Source: Demequina litoralis (GTDB lineage: Bacteria; Actinomycetota; Actinomycetes; Actinomycetales; Demequinaceae). From it: a stretch of 64,000 nt of DNA. Made by a program: the position numbers and the translations under genes. Below are positions 10,500 through 19,856 of the stretch, one piece after another. The notes under the pieces were generated by a model, which saw only the letters and a program-made list of their open reading frames with translations, searched no databases and was not told where the DNA came from. How positions within the stretch are numbered: the stretch's first letter is position 1; every line of letters starts with the position of its first letter. The stretch is from contig NZ_JAUHPW010000002.1 of assembly GCF_030418455.1 (NCBI RefSeq), positions 248,001 to 312,000 of the forward strand, read 5' to 3'.

Positions 10500-11866
10500 G
10501 CGCGCACCTCCTCACGCAGATCGTCCCACGCCGAGCCGGAGCCCGCGGGGCTCACGGCGGCGGAGAGCGGCAGCAGCGCACGCACCCGGTAGCCGCCGTC
10601 GGGGGCGGGGCCGATCGCGGTGCGCCCGCCGAGCAGCGTGACGCGGTCGCGCATGCCGGCGACGCCGCGGCTGGGACGGGAGGACGATGCGGAGGCGGCT
10701 CCCGCGCCGACGCCCCGGGAGCGGGCCGGGCCGTTCGCGACGTCGATGCCCAGCGCATCGTCCTCCCGCACGACCCGCACGGTGACGGGTGCGCCGGGCG
10801 CGTGGCGGGCGGCGTTGGTGAGCGCCTCGCGGACGATGCCGAACGCGGCCCGGCCGATCGCGGGCGGCACGGGCGAGGTGTCGACCTCGGCGTCGACGGC
10901 GATGCCCGCGTCGCGCGATGCGTCGACGAGCGCGGGGACGTCGGCGAGGCCGGGCAGCGGCGCGCGCTCGACCTCGTCGTCGCCGCGCAGCGTCGCGATG
11001 ATGCGGTCGAGCTCGCCCATCGCGGCACGTCCGCGCTCCTCGATGTTGCGCAGCGCCTGCCGCGCGAACTCCGGGTCGCTGTCGAAGACGTGCGCGCCGG
11101 CGCCCGCCTGCACGATGTTCATCGTGATCATGTGGCCGATGCTGTCGTGGAGCTCCTGGTCGATCCTGACCCGCTCCTCGGCCAGCTCGGCGCGGGCGGT
11201 CGCGGCTTCGGCGATCTCGCGGTCGCAGGGCCCCAGCGCCCACCGCGCGAGGATCCGGTGGAGCTCCGCGGTGCCGCGGACGACCCACGCCGGCATCGGC
11301 ACCACCAGCACGATGAGCGGCGTGCCGACGGCGACCCAGAACGCGACGGTGTCGACCACGTCGGCGGCGGCCGGGTCGGTGCCGTAGTCGGCCACGTCGA
11401 CCACGCCGACGAGGTGGAGCACCGACCACGCGACGGCCGCGAGCAGCGACACGGGGACCACCGCGGCGACGATCGCGAGCGCGAACCCCACCGGGCCGAG
11501 GACGATGCGCACGACGATCCACGCGAACGTGCGCCACGACGACTGGTCGTGGAACGGCGCGAGCGCCCGCCGCAAGCGCCCGGCGCCCGGGGGCACGCGC
11601 AGCGGGGCGGGCGGACGGATGCCGGCGTCGAGCAGGCCGTTGGCGGTGCCGCGCTCGAAGGCCCCGAGGGGCCGCATCGAGGCCTGCACGGCGACGAGGA
11701 TGATCACACCGATCCACACGACCGCGAGCCCGATGCCGAGCGCGTAGCCGGTGACGGCGTACACGAACAGGCCGATCGAGACGGGCAGGCCGAGCAGCAG
11801 GTAGAGCACCGCTTTCCAGGTGCGGGCCTCCCAGGTGGCGGCGAGGTAGGCGCGGATGACGTCCAT
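10496..11866 (-). CDS. NarL-type sensor histidine kinase
   Basis: 456 residues. An N-terminal sensor region of about 200 residues has four or more membrane segments and resembles the actinobacterial 'putative sensor' domain. The HisKA_3 dimerisation box contains the phospho-acceptor His240 (RVRIDQELHDSIGHM). A HATPase domain follows with N-box REALTNAARHAPG. Three copies of the dispersed 10-mer lie inside: 10682 (Ala-Ser-Ser in a Ser-rich loop before the G-box), 10754 (Asp-Asp-Ala) and 11500 (Arg-Ile-Val). The signal sensed is unknown; similar pairs often control exporters in response to envelope stress. Confidence 0.92.
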   Translation of the reverse strand: MDVIRAYLAATWEARTWKAVLYLLLGLPVSIGLFVYAVTGYALGIGLAVVWIGVIILVAVQASMRPLGAFERGTANGLLDAGIRPPAPLRVPPGAGRLRRALAPFHDQSSWRTFAWIVVRIVLGPVGFALAIVAAVVPVSLLAAVAWSVLHLVGVVDVADYGTDPAAADVVDTVAFWVAVGTPLIVLVVPMPAWVVRGTAELHRILARWALGPCDREIAEAATARAELAEERVRIDQELHDSIGHMITMNIVQAGAGAHVFDSDPEFARQALRNIEERGRAAMGELDRIIATLRGDDEVERAPLPGLADVPALVDASRDAGIAVDAEVDTSPVPPAIGRAAFGIVREALTNAARHAPGAPVTVRVVREDDALGIDVANGPARSRGVGAGAASASSSRPSRGVAGMRDRVTLLGGRTAIGPAPDGGYRVRALLPLSAAVSPAGSGSAWDDLREEVRA

Positions 11867-11927
11867 GCGTCCATCGTGCCGTGCGCACCCCGCCGAGGGC
11901 CTCGCCCGCCCGGAGGGTTCCCCTCCC

Positions 11928-11989
11928 CCGCACGGGGGAAGGTGGCGCCGTCCTCCCCCATCGGGACCAGCGGAGGTTCCCCCGTGCGG
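11928..11989. promoter_or_regulatory. Inverted repeat in the divergent HK/MMPL control region
   Basis: CCGCACGGGGGAA at 11928-11940 and TTCCCCCGTGCGG at 11977-11989 are a perfect 13-bp inverted repeat with 36 bases between the arms. It lies between the kinase gene start (11866) and the exporter start (12083). It fits a two-site operator for the adjacent response regulator better than a hairpin terminator, since both genes point away from it. This is inference from position. Confidence 0.6.
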
Positions 11990-12082
11990 CGTGTCCGAAT
12001 CGTCCCTGCGCGGGCTGAGCGCAGGGGGGACGGCTGCCTAGCGTCGAATCAGCCGGGGAACCGGCCCGATCTGGGAGGAATC

Positions 12083-14254
12083 ATGAACCTAGGCTTCACC
12101 GGGCGCATCGCCCGCACCGCGGCCGCCCGACCGTGGGTGACCATCTCCGTCTGGCTCGTCGCGGTCGTCGCGGCGGTCATCGCCGCCGGCGGTCTCGGCG
12201 ACGCCCTCACCCAGGACGACCGCCTGCTCGTCACCACCGACTCGGAGCGGGCCGCCGCGATCGACGAGCGCCTGCGCGGGTCGGACGATGCGACGGTCAC
12301 CGAGACCGTGGTCGTCACCGCGACGGACGCACGGTTCGGGGACCCGGCGTTCACGGCCGTGATCGACGACCTCGTCGCGGGCCTCGAGGCCGCACCCGGC
12401 GTCCTCGACGTGACCGCCCCGACCGCGGACCAGCCCGTGCCCGTGGCGGAGGACGGCCGCTCGGCGCTCGTCAGCGCGACGGTCGACCCGGGCAATGACC
12501 CGACCCCGGTGGCGCAGGCGATCCAGGACGCCACCGATGCCGCGACGGCGGACGGCTTCGCGCTCCACAACGTGGGCGACGCCACCACCGAGCTCGCGTT
12601 CGGCGAGCTCGCGGAGGACACCCTCGCGCGCGGCGAGCTCATCGGCATCGCGGTGGCGCTCGTCATCCTCGTCGTCGTGTTCGGCGCGCTGGTCGCGGCG
12701 GGCCTGCCCCTGCTCGTGGCCGTCGTGTCGATCGTCACGGCCGTGGGCGCGACCGCGATCATCGGTCAGGCGTTCGAGCTGTCGTTCTTCATCGTCAACA
12801 TGATCACGATGATGGGGCTCGCGCTCGGCATCGACTACAGCCTCGTCGCGGTCCAGCGCTTCCGCGAGGAGCTGGCGCACGGCCGCACGGTCCGCGACGC
12901 GGTCGCGATCACCGGGTCGACCGCGAACCGCGCGGTGCTGTTCTCCGGCGTCACGGTGCTGATCTCCCTGCTCGGGCTGCTGCTCGTGCCGTCGACGATC
13001 ATGCGCTCGCTCGGCACCGGCGCGATCCTCGTCGCGATCATGTCGATCGTGTCGGCGCTCACGCTGCTGCCCGCGGTGCTGCGCCTGCTCGGCCACCGCG
13101 TCAACCGCGGGCGCGTGCCCACGGCCCACCCCGGCCGAGAGCCCCGCGCGTGGACGGCGATCGCGCGGACCGTCACCGCCCGTCCCGCCGTCTCGGCGAT
13201 CGCCGGCCTGGGCGTGCTGCTCGCGCTCGCCCTCCCGCTCGCCTCGATCCGGCTGGCCTTCCCCGGCCTCGAGTCGCTCCCGGCCGACAACGAGCTGCGT
13301 CAGGGCGTCGAGGTGCTCGTCGACGACTACGGCCTCGGCCAGTCCTCGACCTTCATCGCGATCGAGGGCGCGGGCGGCGCCCGCGGCGCGGTGGCGGAGC
13401 TTGCCGACGCCGTCGAGGCGGACCCCGCCTACGCGGAGACCACCGTCGACTGGCGCGGCGGCACCGCGTTCGTCGACACCCGCGACGTGTACGACGCGGC
13501 CGACCCCGCCGCCGCCGACGCTCTCCACCGGCTGCGCGACGACCTGGTGCCGGCCGCGCTCGACGGCACGGGCGCCGAGGCGTTCGTGGGCGGCGGTCAG
13601 GCGGACGCCGTGGACTTCACCTCGGTGATCGTCGACCACACGCCCCTGGTGATCGCGATGGTGCTGGGTGCGAGCTTCCTGCTCCTGCTCGTCGCGTTCC
13701 GGTCGCTCGCGATCCCCCTCACCGCGATCGCGCTCAACGTGATCTCCGCGGCCGCCGCGTTCGGCCTGCTGGTGGGGGTGTTCCAGCTGGGCTGGGGCGC
13801 GGACCTGCTGGGCTTCGCGCAGGTCGACGCGATCGCGCCGTGGATCCCGCTGTTCCTCTTCGCGGTGCTCTTCGGGCTGTCGATGGACTACCACGTGTTC
13901 CTCATCAGCCGCATCAAGGAGCGCCACGACGCGACCGGCGACACGCGTGACGCGGTGGTGTTCGGGCTGTCCCGCACGGGCTCGCTCATCACCGGGGCGG
14001 CGCTCATCATGGTCGCGGTGTTCCTGGGCTTCGCGCTGGGCGACCTCGCGGAGTTCCAGCAGATGGGCTTCGGCCTCGCGGCGGCGGTCATCATCGACGC
14101 GACCGTGGTGCGCACCATCCTCGTCCCGTCGCTCATGACGCTGCTCGGCCGGCACAACTGGACCCTGCCGTCGTGGCTCGGCTGGCTGCCGCGGCTGTCG
14201 GTCGAGGGCCCGGCCCCCGAGGCGCCCCGCGAGAAGGAGCTGGTGGGCGTCTGA
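12083..14254 (+). CDS. MMPL-family (RND) transporter
   Basis: A large inner-membrane exporter of lipids, drugs or other hydrophobic compounds, driven by the proton gradient. 723 residues in two homologous halves, each with one N-terminal helix, a large extracytoplasmic loop and a bundle of helices. Each half has the Asp-Tyr pair of the proton relay: LGIDYSLVAVQRFREE and FGLSMDYHVFLISRIKER. The ATG at 12083 follows GGGAGGA. The 10-mer copy at 12283 encodes Asp-Asp-Ala in the first extracytoplasmic loop. Its likely regulator is the divergent two-component system. The substrate cannot be told from sequence. Confidence 0.93.
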   Translation: MNLGFTGRIARTAAARPWVTISVWLVAVVAAVIAAGGLGDALTQDDRLLVTTDSERAAAIDERLRGSDDATVTETVVVTATDARFGDPAFTAVIDDLVAGLEAAPGVLDVTAPTADQPVPVAEDGRSALVSATVDPGNDPTPVAQAIQDATDAATADGFALHNVGDATTELAFGELAEDTLARGELIGIAVALVILVVVFGALVAAGLPLLVAVVSIVTAVGATAIIGQAFELSFFIVNMITMMGLALGIDYSLVAVQRFREELAHGRTVRDAVAITGSTANRAVLFSGVTVLISLLGLLLVPSTIMRSLGTGAILVAIMSIVSALTLLPAVLRLLGHRVNRGRVPTAHPGREPRAWTAIARTVTARPAVSAIAGLGVLLALALPLASIRLAFPGLESLPADNELRQGVEVLVDDYGLGQSSTFIAIEGAGGARGAVAELADAVEADPAYAETTVDWRGGTAFVDTRDVYDAADPAAADALHRLRDDLVPAALDGTGAEAFVGGGQADAVDFTSVIVDHTPLVIAMVLGASFLLLLVAFRSLAIPLTAIALNVISAAAAFGLLVGVFQLGWGADLLGFAQVDAIAPWIPLFLFAVLFGLSMDYHVFLISRIKERHDATGDTRDAVVFGLSRTGSLITGAALIMVAVFLGFALGDLAEFQQMGFGLAAAVIIDATVVRTILVPSLMTLLGRHNWTLPSWLGWLPRLSVEGPAPEAPREKELVGV

Positions 14255-14269
14255 GCCTCCCGCACCCGA

Positions 14270-14304
14270 CGATGCCCCGGTCGCCTCAGGCGACCGGGGC
14301 ATCG
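14270..14304. terminator. Bidirectional terminator between MMPL and VanZ genes
   Basis: A perfect 16-bp stem (14270-14285 with 14289-14304) around a TCA loop, between two convergent genes. The core GGTCGCC-TCA-GGCGACC recurs in the ldh terminator 1.2 kb away, so the two share a common module. Confidence 0.9.
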
Positions 14305-14307
14305 GGC

Positions 14308-15408
14308 TCAGGCAGCCGGCTCCTCGTCGACGGACGCCGCACGGCGACCGTCGGCGAGCCCTTCGCGCGCGTCGGCGAGCCGCGACCGCGACGCGAGCCC
14401 GGGCAGTCCTCGACCATCCTCGGTCGTGAGCGCGAAGACCAGCCAGCCCGCCGTGAACAGCCATGTCAGCAGGGACGATGCGGCGCCCGGCAGGGCGTTG
14501 AGCACCTGGTAGCCGCCGATGCCGCCCGCGAAGAGCAGCGCCCGCGCGAGCGCGGTCGGGTACGGGGAACCCACGTATCGCAACTGGACCGCAGCCTGGC
14601 CGAGCGTCCGCCCGGTCGCCGCGAGGAAGCCCCCCGACAGCGCGAAGGCGACGACGACGGGCACGACCGCGACCCACGGCCCGTCCGTGTCGAGCCTCGC
14701 GCCATCGTCCAGCTGGGCGGCCGCCAGCGACTCGACGACGACCACGGCGTACATCGTGAGCGTGACGCTCACCAGGTCCGCGACCCCGGCGAGGATGCGC
14801 CGCGCCCGCGTCACCGGACGCGGTTCCGACGCCGCCACGACCCGGTCGCCGCGGACGCGCAGGCGCGCCGGCACCATCAGCGCGAGGAGCGAGCCCAGCA
14901 CGGCTCCCAGCGTGTTCGTCAGCAGGTCGTCGACATCGAACAGGCGGTAGGCGCACGGGTAGAGGCCCCACACCCCCGTGACCTGCGTGACCTCGACGAG
15001 GAGCGACAGCCCGAGCCCCGCCAGCCCCGCGACCGCGACGCCGCGCCGCAGGCCGACGCGCACGAGCACGCCGAGCGGCACGAACAGCAGCACGTTGAAC
15101 GCGAGCTGGAGGAAGGCCGGGTCGGTCGGCAGGTGGCCGCGCGACGCCGCACCCTCGAGGTCGTCGACGAACGCCAAGGGGTCGAGCTGCGTCGGCGCGC
15201 ACGTGATCGTCGTCGCCTCGGGCAGCGGCAGCAGCGTGTACACCCAGATCGCGACCAGGTACACGAGCGCGGCCGCGAGGAGCAGTCCATCGCGGGCCGA
15301 GACACCGCCACGCCGGCGGTACAGGAGCGCGACCACAGGCACGAAAAGCGCGGCGACGAGCACGAGCCCCAGGCCGACCGCGAGCAGTCCCAGGACCAGC
15401 TGCGACAT
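14308..15408 (-). CDS. VanZ-like protein fused to an RDD domain
   Basis: A polytopic membrane protein of 366 residues. The N-terminal VanZ-like half shows FNVLLFVPLGVLVRVGLRRG, an acidic EVTQ pair and the signature RLFDVDDLLTNTLGAVLGSL at about 155-175. VanZ proteins are linked to low-level teicoplanin resistance, but most family members are uncharacterised. The C-terminal half (about 200-340) is an RDD-type domain with GRTLGQAAVQLRYV. The 10-mer at 14473 encodes Ala-Ser-Ser in a loop (PGAASSLLTW). The fusion is found in other actinobacteria; its role is unknown. Confidence 0.8.
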   Translation of the reverse strand: MSQLVLGLLAVGLGLVLVAALFVPVVALLYRRRGGVSARDGLLLAAALVYLVAIWVYTLLPLPEATTITCAPTQLDPLAFVDDLEGAASRGHLPTDPAFLQLAFNVLLFVPLGVLVRVGLRRGVAVAGLAGLGLSLLVEVTQVTGVWGLYPCAYRLFDVDDLLTNTLGAVLGSLLALMVPARLRVRGDRVVAASEPRPVTRARRILAGVADLVSVTLTMYAVVVVESLAAAQLDDGARLDTDGPWVAVVPVVVAFALSGGFLAATGRTLGQAAVQLRYVGSPYPTALARALLFAGGIGGYQVLNALPGAASSLLTWLFTAGWLVFALTTEDGRGLPGLASRSRLADAREGLADGRRAASVDEEPAA

Positions 15409-15491
15409 CAGGCCTCCCTCCGAACGGTGGCTTCCACCCTACGAAGCCCTCTCACCGTCCGCTCGGCCGGCGCATCGTCCCCCGGGAGCCT

Positions 15492-15548
15492 CCCGCACAC
15501 GCCGAAGCCCCGGTCGCCTCAGGCGACCAGGGCATCGTCGTGTGCGGG
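15492..15548 (-). terminator. ldh terminator, two-part hairpin
   Basis: Outer stem CCCGCACACG (15492-15501) with CGTGTGCGGG (15539-15548). Inner stem 15507-15518 with 15522-15533 around TCA, with one mismatch. It starts directly after the ldh stop at 15550. A copy of the dispersed 10-mer lies beyond it at 15471-15480. Confidence 0.85.
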
Positions 15549-15549
15549 C

Positions 15550-16503
15550 TCAGCCCACGCCGAAGCGGTTCGCGGTCTCCTTGATGGACCGCGCGGAGGC
15601 CTCGAGGAGCGCCTTCTCCTCGGCGTCCATGGGGGTCGCGGCCTGGTGCTCGATGCCGTTGCGGCCGATCACCGCCGGCAGCGACATGCAGACCTCGCCG
15701 ACGTTCGGGTAGTCGATGAGCGTCGAGACCGGCATGATGCGGCGCTGGTCGCCGAGCACGGCCTCGACGATGCGCGCGCCCGCGGCGCCGACCGCGTAGT
15801 TGGTCGCGCCCTTGCCCTCGATGATCGTGTACGCGGACCGCATGACGTCGTGGTGGATGCGCTCGCGCACCTCCTGCGTCATGACGACCTCGCCGTCGCG
15901 GCCGCGCCAGTCGAGCAGGGGCTGGCCGCCGATGGTCGCGGACGACCACAGCGCCACCTCGGAGTCGCCGTGCTCGCCCGCGATGTACGCGTGCACGTTG
16001 CCTACCGCGATGTCGCAGTACGCCGCGATCTGGTGGCGCAGGCGCGACGTGTCGAGCGCGGTGCCCGAGCCGAACATCCGCGACGGGTCCATGCCGGACT
16101 TCTTGATCGCCGCGTACGTCACGACGTCGACGGGGTTGGTGACGAGGATGTAGATGGCGTCCGGGGCGACCTCGAGCAGCGGCGGGAGCACCTTGTCCAT
16201 GAGGGAGATGGTCGCGCCGGCGAGGTCCATGCGGCTCTGGCCCGGCTGCTGCTTCGCGCCGGCGGTGATGACCACCACGTCCGAGTCCTCGACCACGCCC
16301 ACGTCGTTCGAGCCGAGCACGGTCGCCTCGGGCATGAACTGGATGCCCTGCGCGAGGTCGAGCGCCTCCGCCTCGACCTTCGCCTTGTTGATGTCGTACA
16401 GCGCGACCGTGCGCGCGAATCCACGCATCAGGCCTGCGTAGGCCAGGGTCGCGCCCACGGCTCCCGCGCCGACGATCGACACCTTCGAGGTCTTGTCCGA
16501 CAT
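15550..16503 (-). CDS. ldh: L-lactate dehydrogenase
   Basis: Reduces pyruvate to L-lactate with NADH, recycling NAD during fermentative growth. 317 residues. The dinucleotide loop is SIVGAGAVGATLAY. The substrate loop AGAKQQPGQSR has Gln at the position (about 85) that marks lactate rather than malate specificity. VTNPVDVVTYA and the catalytic His in IAGEHGDSE (about 179) follow. SRLRHQIA near 153-160 contains the substrate-binding arginine. It is monocistronic: a terminator follows, and the gene upstream is separated by 71 bases containing a 10-mer copy at 16548. Confidence 0.95.
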   Translation of the reverse strand: MSDKTSKVSIVGAGAVGATLAYAGLMRGFARTVALYDINKAKVEAEALDLAQGIQFMPEATVLGSNDVGVVEDSDVVVITAGAKQQPGQSRMDLAGATISLMDKVLPPLLEVAPDAIYILVTNPVDVVTYAAIKKSGMDPSRMFGSGTALDTSRLRHQIAAYCDIAVGNVHAYIAGEHGDSEVALWSSATIGGQPLLDWRGRDGEVVMTQEVRERIHHDVMRSAYTIIEGKGATNYAVGAAGARIVEAVLGDQRRIMPVSTLIDYPNVGEVCMSLPAVIGRNGIEHQAATPMDAEEKALLEASARSIKETANRFGVG

Positions 16504-16574
16504 GCCACCCTCCCTGAGATCGAGTCCAGGATGAGCCTAGTCCGCGGGGACGATGCGCGGGCGACGGGCGCGGC

Positions 16575-17204
16575 TCAGGCGGCGGGCTCGAGGCACACGC
16601 GCTGCGGGACCTCCCGGTCCGCGACCGGGGAGTCCGAGCCCTGGGAGTCGCCGTGCTGGACGCTCAGCAGGCCCCAGACCTGGACGTCGACGCATCCGCG
16701 CGCGTCGGCGTGGAGCTCGCCCGGCGCGAGGGAGTCGGTCAGCGACACACCGGCCGTCGCGTCGTCGGTCGCGAGGGTGAACCACACCGCGTCGCCGCCG
16801 CATCCGAACCGATGGTCCGCCTCGGGGAGCGTCGGGTCGTCGTCCCACGCGTCGACCCACTCCCCGCAGTCGACCGTGCCGATCATCACGTCGCCGGTGA
16901 TGAGGCCCATCGTGCCGTTCTCGGGCTCGCAGCCGGACGGGACGCCGACCGCGATCTCGACCGGATCCGCGAGCGTCGTGTCGGCCCATCGCCGCCACGG
17001 CAGCGCGGAGACGAGCGGCCGCACCTCGCGCCCGACGAGGGTCGCGTCGACGGTCACCTCGATGCACGCGTCGAGCACCGGGGACTCGAAGGTCCACGTG
17101 CCCTCGATCGGCGCCTCGGCCTCGTCGGCCGCCGGCAGCACCGGCACGGCGAGCACCGCCACGACGAGCGCGGCGACGATGCCGCCCACGATCCACCAGC
17201 GCAT
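16575..17204 (-). CDS. Secreted or membrane-anchored protein of unknown function
   Basis: 209 residues. One N-terminal hydrophobic segment (residues about 4-24) ends near VPVLPAADEA, compatible with a signal peptide or an uncleaved anchor. The rest is acidic, rich in beta-type sequence, and has six cysteines (for example LDACIEV, PSGCEPE, VDCGEW, RFGCGGD, ARGCVDV and RVCLEP), enough for three disulfides in an exported protein. I recognise no family. The ATG at 17204 is preceded by GGGGGAAAG. It is flanked by ldh and pcrA, both in the same direction. Confidence 0.6.
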   Translation of the reverse strand: MRWWIVGGIVAALVVAVLAVPVLPAADEAEAPIEGTWTFESPVLDACIEVTVDATLVGREVRPLVSALPWRRWADTTLADPVEIAVGVPSGCEPENGTMGLITGDVMIGTVDCGEWVDAWDDDPTLPEADHRFGCGGDAVWFTLATDDATAGVSLTDSLAPGELHADARGCVDVQVWGLLSVQHGDSQGSDSPVADREVPQRVCLEPAA

Positions 17205-17248
17205 CTTTCCCCCCGGTTCGCTACCTGGGGGAACGCTAGCGGCGCGGG

Positions 17249-19801
17249 CTACAGCTTGTCGAGGTTGTTGAACCTCAGCACCAGGCGCTTGACGTCGCCG
17301 CCGAAGTCGACCTTGACGACCGCGTTGCGGCCCACGCCCTCCGTGCCGACGACCTTGCCCATGCCGTGCTTATCGTGCAGGACCCGCTCGCCGACCTCGA
17401 AGCCGATGTCGCCCGAGGCCACGCCCGGCGGGCTCGGCGGCACGCGCCGCGTCTTGACCGCGCCGGCACGCGCGTACGAGTTGCCGTCCTCGCGGTCCTG
17501 GTTGCCGCCGTAGCCCATGCCGGACCAGGCGCCCGAGCGCGACGAACCGCGGTCGGACTGAGCCCTCAGGGAGGACATCGTCACCGCGGCGCGCGTCCAC
17601 TCCATGAGCTCGGCCGGGATCTCCTCGACGAAGCGGCTCGCCGGGAAGTACTGCGGGGCGCCCCACGACGACCGCGCCTCGGCGCGCGTGAGGTACAGCC
17701 GCTCGCGCGCGCGGGTGAGGCCCACGTAGGCGAGACGGCGCTCCTCCTCCATGTCCTTGGTGTCGCCCGACTCGATCGACCGCATGTGCGGGAACGTGCC
17801 GTCCTCCATGCCGGTGAGGAACACCACCGGGAACTCGAGCCCCTTCGCGGTGTGCAGGGTCATCATCGTGACGACGCCGCCGGTGCCGTCGGCGTCCGGG
17901 ACCTGGTCGGCGTCCGCGACGAGCGCGACCTTCTCGAGGAAGTCCGCGAGGGTGCCCTCGGGGTTGTCCTCGGAGAACTCACGTCCCACCGCGACGAGCT
18001 CCATGATGTTCTCGATGCGGCTCGCGTCCTGCGGGTCCTCGCTGCGGCGCAGGCTGGCGAGCAGGCCCGACCGGTCCGCGATCGCGTCGAGCACGCCCGC
18101 GGGGCCGTTGTCCTTCGCGAGCGCGCGCAGGTCGTCCATGAGGCGCACGAAGTCGCCGATGGCGCGCTCGGAGCGCGCCTGGAGGCCCGCATCGTCCAGC
18201 CGTCGCAGCGCCGTGCCGAAGCTGATGTCCTCGCCCGCGGCGACGAGCGTGCGGCGCACGCCCTCGACGGACTCGACGGCGGTGTCGCCGATGCCGCGCT
18301 TGGGCTCGTTGATGATGCGGCGGGTCGCGATGTCGTCGTCCTCGTTCACCACGGCGGCGAGGTACGCGAGCATGTCCTTGATCTCCTTGCGCTCGTAGAA
18401 GCGCGTGCCGCCGACCACCTTGTAGGGGATCTCGGCGCGGATGAACCGCTCCTCGACGGCGCGGGACTGCGCGTTGGCGCGGTACATGATCGCGATGTCG
18501 GTGGGCTCGACGCCGTCCTCCGCGATGAGGCGCTTGATCTCCTCGGCGATGTACTGCGCCTCTGCCTGCTCGGTGTCCGCGGCGTAGCCCTTGATCTTCT
18601 CGCCGGCGCCCGAGTCGGTCCACAGGTTCTTGGGCCTGCGGTCCGCGTTGTTCTGGATGACCGTGTTCGCGGCGGTGAGGATGTTCTGCGTCGAGCGGTA
18701 GTTCTGCTCGAGGCGCACGATGTGCGCGTTCGGGTAGTCCTTCTCGAACTCCATGATGTTGCGGATGGTCGCGCCGCGGAAGGCGTAGATCGACTGGTCC
18801 GCGTCACCCACGACGGTGAGCTCGCCCGGGGGCAGCGACGCATCGTCCGCCGGGCCCACGAGCTCGCGCACGAGCACGTACTGCGCGTGGTTGGTGTCCT
18901 GGTACTCGTCGACGAGGATGTGGCGGAACCGCTCGCGGTAGGCCCGCGCGACCTGCGGGTGCTCCTGCACCAGCTTGACGGTCTTGACGATGATGTCGTC
19001 GAAGTCGACCGCGTTGGCGGCCTCGAGGCGACGCTGGTACAGCGGGTACGCGGTGGCGGCGGCGTGCTCGATCGAGAACTTGCTGGCCATCGACGCGCCG
19101 GCGAGCGCGACCTCGGGGTCGATCAGCTCGTCCTTGAACTTGCCGATGCGGCCCAGCACGGCCTTGGGCGTGAACTTCTTGGGGTCGAGGTTCAGCTCCT
19201 TCATGACCAGCTTCATGAGGTTGACCGAGTCCGACGTGTCGTAGATCGAGAAGCTGCTGCTAAGGCCCGCGAGCTCGTGGTCGCGGCGCAGGATGCGCAC
19301 GCACGCGCTGTGGAAGGTCGACACCCACATGCCGCGGGCCTCGGGGCCCACGATGGCCTCGACGCGCTCGCGCATCTCCGCGGCGGCCTTGTTGGTGAAG
19401 GTGATCGCGAGGATCTGGTGCGGGCGCGCGCGGCCCGCCTCGAGCAGGTGCGCGATGCGGTGGGTCAGCACGCGGGTCTTGCCGGAGCCGGCGCCCGCCA
19501 TGATGAGCAGCGCCTCGCCCTCGTGCAGGACGGCCTCCGCCTGCGGCGGGTTCAGCCCCTCCACCAGGGACGATGCGCCGCGCGCGGGCCGGTTCGGGGC
19601 CGCGGCGGGACGGTGGTGGCCCGAGAGGATGGGGGCCGGCGGGATCCAGGCGTCCTCCGGCTCGGGCTCGTAGTCGGGCTCCGGGGCCGGCTCGTGCTCC
19701 GGCTCGGGCCAGGGCTCGGGCTCGGGAGCCGCCGCCTGCGGCTCGGCGGGCGGCGTGGGCTGGGGCTCGCTGGAGCCGTCGAGATCGAAGAGCGCATCCA
19801 T
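17249..19801 (-). CDS. pcrA: UvrD/PcrA-type superfamily 1 DNA helicase
   Basis: An ATP-driven 3'-5' helicase for repair, plasmid replication and removal of stalled complexes. 850 residues, longer than usual because of an 80-residue Pro/Glu-rich N-terminal tail of low complexity. Motif I AGAGSGKT is at 102-109, motif II is VDEYQDTNH, motif III is VVGDADQSIYAFRGA, then LEQNYRST, MTLHTAKGLEFPVVF and RLAYVGLTRARERLYL. The C-terminal Tudor-like domain (GERVLHDKHGMGKVVGTEG) matches the part of PcrA that binds RNA polymerase. Three 10-mer copies lie inside: 18188 and 18839 as Asp-Asp-Ala, and 19568 as Ala-Ser-Ser exactly where the tail meets the helicase core. Confidence 0.95.
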   Translation of the reverse strand: MDALFDLDGSSEPQPTPPAEPQAAAPEPEPWPEPEHEPAPEPDYEPEPEDAWIPPAPILSGHHRPAAAPNRPARGASSLVEGLNPPQAEAVLHEGEALLIMAGAGSGKTRVLTHRIAHLLEAGRARPHQILAITFTNKAAAEMRERVEAIVGPEARGMWVSTFHSACVRILRRDHELAGLSSSFSIYDTSDSVNLMKLVMKELNLDPKKFTPKAVLGRIGKFKDELIDPEVALAGASMASKFSIEHAAATAYPLYQRRLEAANAVDFDDIIVKTVKLVQEHPQVARAYRERFRHILVDEYQDTNHAQYVLVRELVGPADDASLPPGELTVVGDADQSIYAFRGATIRNIMEFEKDYPNAHIVRLEQNYRSTQNILTAANTVIQNNADRRPKNLWTDSGAGEKIKGYAADTEQAEAQYIAEEIKRLIAEDGVEPTDIAIMYRANAQSRAVEERFIRAEIPYKVVGGTRFYERKEIKDMLAYLAAVVNEDDDIATRRIINEPKRGIGDTAVESVEGVRRTLVAAGEDISFGTALRRLDDAGLQARSERAIGDFVRLMDDLRALAKDNGPAGVLDAIADRSGLLASLRRSEDPQDASRIENIMELVAVGREFSEDNPEGTLADFLEKVALVADADQVPDADGTGGVVTMMTLHTAKGLEFPVVFLTGMEDGTFPHMRSIESGDTKDMEEERRLAYVGLTRARERLYLTRAEARSSWGAPQYFPASRFVEEIPAELMEWTRAAVTMSSLRAQSDRGSSRSGAWSGMGYGGNQDREDGNSYARAGAVKTRRVPPSPPGVASGDIGFEVGERVLHDKHGMGKVVGTEGVGRNAVVKVDFGGDVKRLVLRFNNLDKL

Positions 19802-19856
19802 GACCCGGAAAGTCTAGGCGCTGGGACCGACGCCCGGCCCCGCCTCGGTGAAGAGG

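Noticed and set aside
6972..10592. A 1206-codon open frame on the + strand over perM, sucD, sucC and the response regulator
   Set aside because: It is antisense to four well-identified genes, and its product is a low-complexity Arg/Ala/Gly/Asp/His/Val sequence. Long antisense frames are expected at this G+C.
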